A DNA stretch of 64,000 nt from Bacteroidales bacterium UBA2287 (GTDB lineage Bacteria; Bacteroidota; Bacteroidia; Bacteroidales; Tenuifilaceae). Positions 60,554 to 64,000 of the stretch are shown here, piece after piece. The position numbers were made by a program, and so were the translations under genes. The notes under the pieces are model-generated. The model was not told the DNA's origin and made no database searches. It was given only the letters and a program-made list of their open reading frames with translations. Each line of letters begins with the position of its first letter. Within the stretch, counting starts at the first letter, position 1. The DNA lies in assembly GCA_002345675.1 (NCBI GenBank), contig DDWL01000019.1, positions 13,711-77,710 of the forward strand, in the 5' to 3' direction.

Positions 60554-62416
60554 ATGACGCAGCTTTTCAGCATTAGTCAGGAAAAATGCATAAACTGCTT
60601 TGCCTGTGTAAGAGTATGCCCTGTTAAAGCCATTGAAGTTAAGGCCGAAAGAAGTTTTGCCGCCATACTTCCAAATAGGTGCATAGGTTGTGGTAGTTGC
60701 CTTACAATTTGCCCAGTTAACGCGGTTAGCTACCGCTCGTCGAAAGAAGAAGTTAAAGATTTACTAAAGCATGACGGAAAAGTTGCTGCCATTTGCGCCC
60801 CTTCTATATCGGGCGAATTTGCCGACATTAACGATTACCGTAAATTTGTGCAAATGATTAAAGCCCTTGGCTTTGAATATGTTTGCGAGGTAACTTTTGG
60901 GGTCGATTTAACTGCCCGAGAGTACAAAAAACTTTTCGACGACTTTAAGGGCAAGTACTTTTTAACAACGGTTTGTCCGGTAGTTGTTTCGTATGTCGAA
61001 AAATTTCATCCCGAACTTGTCGATAACCTTGCTCCAATTGTATCGCCAATGACTACAACCGCCAAGGTTGTTCGGAAAGAATACGGCGACGACACCAAAG
61101 TGGTTTACATTGGGCCCTGCATACAAAATAAGGATGAAGCGCTTGGAATAGAAGGGGATGGAAAAGTTGATGCTGTACTTACTTTTATTGAACTTCGGGA
61201 ACTTTTCGAAGAATTCGACATTACCGAAAGCCGTGTTGAGTACAGCGAATTCGACGAACCCATTGGCTACAAAGGCTCATTGCTGCCAATTGCAAATGGA
61301 ATTTTGCAAGCAGTTGACATAAACGAAGACCTTTTAACTGGCAAAATAATTACCACCGAAGGCCCCGACAATTTACTCGATGCTGTTATGCAGTTCGAGA
61401 GTAATGCCGAGGAAATTTCGCGACACTTTAACCTATACTACTGCGAAGGCTGCATAATGGGGCCTGGCACATCGAGAGGGGGGAAAAAGTTTATTCGCCG
61501 CACCAGAGTTGTTAACTATGCTAACAAAAGGCTAAAAAAATTCGACAGAGAAAAGTGGGAAAAGCAAATAGAAAAGCACAGTAGCCATAATTTTACAGCT
61601 GTTTTTACTCCAAACGACCAGCGACTCCCAGTGCCTAACGACGAAATGGTTCACGAAGTGCTTAAGGTAATTGGAAAAGAATTTGTTGAAAAGGACTCGG
61701 GTTGCGAAGCCTGTGGCTACCCAAGTTGCCACGATTTTGCCATTGCAGTTTCGGCAGGGCTTGCCCATACCGACATGTGCTTGAATTTCACCCTGAAAAA
61801 TCGACAAGAGTACATAAAAACGCTGCGGGCAACCAACGAAAAGTTGGCTAAAACACAGGAAGCTCTTCGTGAATCGGAAAAAATTGCACGAGCCGAGCAA
61901 GAAACTGCTCGCGATGCATCGGAAACCACTACAGCAATGCTAAAAAAGCTGCCTTCGGCAGTGGTTATAGCCGATAAAAAGCTAAAAGTGCTGCAAAGCA
62001 ACCAAAGTTTTATCGACCTACTAGGCGACGATGCGCTGGAGATTAACGAAATTATTCCTGGCCTTGTTGGCGCCGACCTTAAGTCGTTACTGCCATACAA
62101 TATCTACAACCTTTTCTCCTATGTTCTTCAAAATGCCGAGGACATAAAAAATCGCGACATTCATTACAAGGAACTACTGCTAAACGTGTCGGTGTTTACC
62201 ATAAAAAAAAATCAGGTTGTTGGCGCTGTAATTCGCGACATGTATGCACCCGAAGTGCATAAAGAAGAAGTTGTTAAACGCATAACCGATGCCATTGATA
62301 AAAACTTGGCAATGGTTCAGAAAATTGGATTTTTGCTGGGCGAAGGTGCCTCGGAAACTGAGCAAATGCTCAACTCAATTATTCGTTCGTACAAAGAGGG
62401 AAAGAAAACGGAGTAG
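60554..62416 (+). CDS. [FeFe]-hydrogenase-like sensor with PAS domain (HydS/HsfB type)
   Basis: The 620-residue protein has two [4Fe-4S] motifs (Cys 12/15/18/22 and 43/46/49/53), a hydrogenase-like domain (about 65-320), an Fe-S domain (CEACGYPSC, Cys 384/387/392/409), a coiled coil (about 415-458) and a PAS domain (about 460-570, AVVIADKKLKVLQSNQSF). The H-cluster segments are altered: TTVCPV (Val140 for the proton-relay Cys), GPCIQNKDE (Asn192 for the active-site Lys) and YYCEGCIMGPG (only Cys297 and Cys300). It has no kinase domain; its output is probably the SpoIIE phosphatase encoded next. Catalytic H2 turnover is unlikely. Confidence 0.92.
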   Translation: MTQLFSISQEKCINCFACVRVCPVKAIEVKAERSFAAILPNRCIGCGSCLTICPVNAVSYRSSKEEVKDLLKHDGKVAAICAPSISGEFADINDYRKFVQMIKALGFEYVCEVTFGVDLTAREYKKLFDDFKGKYFLTTVCPVVVSYVEKFHPELVDNLAPIVSPMTTTAKVVRKEYGDDTKVVYIGPCIQNKDEALGIEGDGKVDAVLTFIELRELFEEFDITESRVEYSEFDEPIGYKGSLLPIANGILQAVDINEDLLTGKIITTEGPDNLLDAVMQFESNAEEISRHFNLYYCEGCIMGPGTSRGGKKFIRRTRVVNYANKRLKKFDREKWEKQIEKHSSHNFTAVFTPNDQRLPVPNDEMVHEVLKVIGKEFVEKDSGCEACGYPSCHDFAIAVSAGLAHTDMCLNFTLKNRQEYIKTLRATNEKLAKTQEALRESEKIARAEQETARDASETTTAMLKKLPSAVVIADKKLKVLQSNQSFIDLLGDDALEINEIIPGLVGADLKSLLPYNIYNLFSYVLQNAEDIKNRDIHYKELLLNVSVFTIKKNQVVGAVIRDMYAPEVHKEEVVKRITDAIDKNLAMVQKIGFLLGEGASETEQMLNSIIRSYKEGKKTE

Positions 62417-62453
62417 ACTCTATGCTCAGGGCAAAGGGCAAAGGGCTTAGAGA

Positions 62454-62474
62454 ACTAAGAACTGAGAACTGAGA
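62454..62474. repeat. Short ACTGNNN heptamer array
   Basis: ACTAAGA followed by two ACTGAGA units, in the 123-bp gap between the sensor and the phosphatase gene. Just upstream lies GGGCAAAGGGCAAAGGGC-type heptamer-like DNA. Confidence 0.65.
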
Positions 62475-62539
62475 ATAAATAAATTCCAACTAGTTTGTCT
62501 TTTGTGAACCTGTTTTAAATTGAAATTGAGAAGAAAACA

Positions 62540-63724
62540 ATGAGTAGTGGTTTTTTTATAGAGGTTAACTGCCAGCAAAAGTACCACGATGGCGAACGCA
62601 TTTGCGGCGACGTGTTCCTTTCGCAGCGTGTTATTGGCGAGGACAGAACCATTGTTGTGCTAAGCGACGGAATGGGTCATGGTGTAAAAGCAAATGTACT
62701 CGCAACCCTTACCGCCACCATGGCAATGAACTTTACTAAAGAGCATAAGGAGATTAATAAAATTGCCGAAATAATAATGAATACCCTTCCCGTTTGCTCG
62801 GTACGGCAAATGAGCTACTCAACCTTTACCATTGTTGACATTGAGCATAATGGGGTAACCCAAATTCTTGAGTACGACAATCCCGAGTGCTTTGTTATGC
62901 GGGGTAACGAAAAGTTTAATCCGGGTTGGCAATGCGTAATTTTACAAAGCGAAACAAATGCCGGAAAGGAGCTGCGATACTGCACTTTTACACCCCAAAA
63001 AGAGGACAGAATAGTAATTTGGAGCGATGGAATTGCCCAATCGGGCTTAGGAAGTGCCGATTTACCCTTTGGCTGGGGACTCGAAAACGCACAGGATTTT
63101 GTTGTAAAACTCATTAAAAACGAGCCAAACATTTCGGCTCGAAAACTGGCCTCAAAGGTAGTTAACATGGCCTTTATGAACGATGGTTATCACCCTAAAG
63201 ACGACACAAGTTGCGCCACCATCTACTTTAGGGAACCGCGAAAACTGCTAATTTGCACTGGCCCCCCATTCGACCAAGAAAACGATAAAAAGTTAGCCGA
63301 TAAGTTTAAAAACTTTACAGGAAAAAAAATTATAAGCGGAGCCACCACGGGCGATATAATTTCGCGCGAGCTAAAGTTAACCATTGAAGATTCGTTTGAG
63401 TTTACCGACCCCGACCTTCCACCCATTTCGCACATGGAGGGAGCCGATTTGGTTACCGAAGGAATTTTAACCCTTAGCAAAGTTGTTGAAATACTGCGAA
63501 GCTTCAACGAATCGTCAACAGTTGGCAATGGCCCCGCCGACCTTATTGTAAAGCTGCTTTTGGAGAGCGACGAAATACACTTTTTGGTTGGCACAGGCAT
63601 TAATATTGCTCACCAAGATCCCAACCTACCTGTTGAACTCGAAATACGCCGCACTGTTGCCAAGCGCATGCAGCACGTACTACAGGACAAGTTTTTGAAG
63701 GAAGTGAAGATGACGTTTTTGTAG
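62540..63724 (+). CDS. SpoIIE-type PP2C protein phosphatase
   Basis: The 394-residue protein has the SpoIIE/PPM phosphatase core in the first about 240 residues: DVFLSQRVIGEDRTIVVLSDGMGHG (metal-binding Asp), VIWSDGIAQSG and GYHPKDDTSCATIYF. The remaining about 150 residues form a conserved extension (LLICTGPPFDQEN, then a helical tail) also found on phosphatases paired with hydrogenase sensors. It lies 123 bp after the HydS-type sensor and presumably dephosphorylates an anti-sigma-antagonist-like protein; none is in the window. Confidence 0.9.
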   Translation: MSSGFFIEVNCQQKYHDGERICGDVFLSQRVIGEDRTIVVLSDGMGHGVKANVLATLTATMAMNFTKEHKEINKIAEIIMNTLPVCSVRQMSYSTFTIVDIEHNGVTQILEYDNPECFVMRGNEKFNPGWQCVILQSETNAGKELRYCTFTPQKEDRIVIWSDGIAQSGLGSADLPFGWGLENAQDFVVKLIKNEPNISARKLASKVVNMAFMNDGYHPKDDTSCATIYFREPRKLLICTGPPFDQENDKKLADKFKNFTGKKIISGATTGDIISRELKLTIEDSFEFTDPDLPPISHMEGADLVTEGILTLSKVVEILRSFNESSTVGNGPADLIVKLLLESDEIHFLVGTGINIAHQDPNLPVELEIRRTVAKRMQHVLQDKFLKEVKMTFL

Positions 63725-63743
63725 AGGGAAGGTTAATTGGTTG

Positions 63744-63763
63744 CACTTCGACTTCGCTCAGTG
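63744..63763. repeat. 20-bp interspersed motif
   Basis: CACTTCGACTTCGCTCAGTG, an imperfect palindrome with CACT/AGTG ends. It is a variant of a motif common between genes in Bacteroidetes, and similar to the ACTTCAACAGGCTCAGCAAC insertion at about 52163. It is followed by GGTTGATT repeats. Confidence 0.55.
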
Positions 63764-63809
63764 TAAAATTGGTTGATTGGTTGATTGAGTTAATTGGGGG
63801 ATTGAACAG

Positions 63810-63870
63810 GGATGTTAGATATTGGATGTTGGATGTTGCCCCGATAACTATCGGGGGTTGGATGTTGGAT
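63810..63870. repeat. TGTTGGA heptamer array interrupted by the 18-bp palindrome
   Basis: Units TGTTAGA, TATTGGA, TGTTGGA, TGTTG, then the palindrome, then GTTGGA, TGTTGGA. Removing the palindrome and one GTTG copy restores an unbroken 7-bp period. Confidence 0.75.
63839..63856. repeat. 18-bp palindrome copy 4
   Basis: CCCCGATAACTATCGGGG, the complement-strand form of the other three copies. GTTG flanks it directly on both sides (63835-63838 and 63857-63860). Confidence 0.85.
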
Positions 63871-63875
63871 GACAG

Positions 63876-63917
63876 ACTGAAGACTGAAGACTGAGAACCG
63901 AGAACCGAGAACCGACA
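63876..63917. repeat. ACTGNNN/ACCGNNN heptamer array, six units
   Basis: Consecutive 7-bp units ACTGAAG, ACTGAAG, ACTGAGA, ACCGAGA, ACCGAGA, ACCGACA. Lies between two converging phosphatase genes. Confidence 0.8.
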
Positions 63918-63926
63918 ACCCTTCCC

Positions 63927-64000
63927 CTAAAACCTCATGCCAACAACCAGCACATCGTCAGTTTGTTTGCCGTTCCCTTTCCATTCTAAAAAAGTCTTTT
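63927..64000 (-). CDS. C-terminal end of a second SpoIIE-type phosphatase (partial)
   Basis: Reading leftward from base 64000 the frame gives KTFLEWKGNGKQTDDVLVVG followed by MRF and a TAG stop at 63927-63929. QTDD followed by a hydrophobic VLVVG strand is the characteristic last motif of PP2C/SpoIIE phosphatases (the Asp pair binds metal). The gene continues beyond the window, converging on the SpoIIE gene at 62.5-63.7 kb. Confidence 0.7.
   Translation of the reverse strand, partial: KTFLEWKGNGKQTDDVLVVGMRF

Noticed and set aside
61532..62100. Two minus-strand ORFs opposite the PAS sensor gene
   Set aside because: Both are antisense to an intact domain-rich gene; no motif or start context supports them.

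Overview
The window is AT-rich DNA from an anaerobic, fermentative member of the Bacteroidetes (Bacteroidales/Marinilabiliales-like). The evidence is two SusC/SusD pairs, a type IX secretion C-terminal signal, many lipoproteins with early Cys boxes, Bacteroidetes-type -33/-7 promoters (TTTG-N19-TAAATTAC/G), and energy genes built on ferredoxin and [FeFe] hydrogenase. No tRNA, rRNA, CRISPR array, phage or classical IS element was found.

Layout. 1-12.5 kb: the end of one surface-protein gene, a lipoprotein, then two tandem SusC-SusD uptake loci that share promoter and signal-peptide sequence; the second carries an extra lipoprotein. 12.7-15.1 kb: three small exported proteins in a row. 15.2-29.4 kb: housekeeping genes (Nudix hydrolase plus an overlapping 39-residue membrane protein, NlpC/P60 peptidase, PgpH-type HD phosphodiesterase, LolA, FtsK, carbamate kinase and ornithine carbamoyltransferase, RRM protein, YicC, Gmk, NadD, TPR protein). 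29.5-39.9 kb: four paralogous surface proteins with a shared central repeat block and divergent FISUMP C-termini, interrupted by a 1128-residue FG-GAP/MBG protein with a type IX sorting tail. 40-44 kb: a branched-chain 2-oxoacid:ferredoxin oxidoreductase operon headed by an aminotransferase. 44.3-51.9 kb: a metalloprotease-like/PD40/beta-barrel protein, a LiaF-LytS-LytR-like envelope-stress operon, RibF and Rex.

52.2-63.7 kb is the most striking part. It holds a NAD-linked trimeric [FeFe] hydrogenase (hydCBA) followed in the same operon by a hydrogenase-like protein fused to a histidine kinase and two response-regulator proteins. Divergently there is a second hydrogenase-like sensor with a PAS domain, preceded by a small 2Fe-2S protein and followed by a SpoIIE phosphatase. 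The C-terminus of another SpoIIE-type phosphatase enters from the right edge. The inferred picture is amino-acid fermentation that reduces ferredoxin through the oxidoreductase, NADH plus ferredoxin disposed of as H2 by HydABC, Rex reading NADH/NAD+, and two H2- or redox-sensing modules reporting on the process.

Intergenic DNA carries several short repeat families: heptamer arrays of the form ACTGNNN at five places, an 18-bp palindrome (CCCCGATAGTTATCGGGG) at four places, and a composite multi-hairpin element at two places. Copies of the palindrome lie inside the other two repeats, which suggests nested insertion of very small elements.
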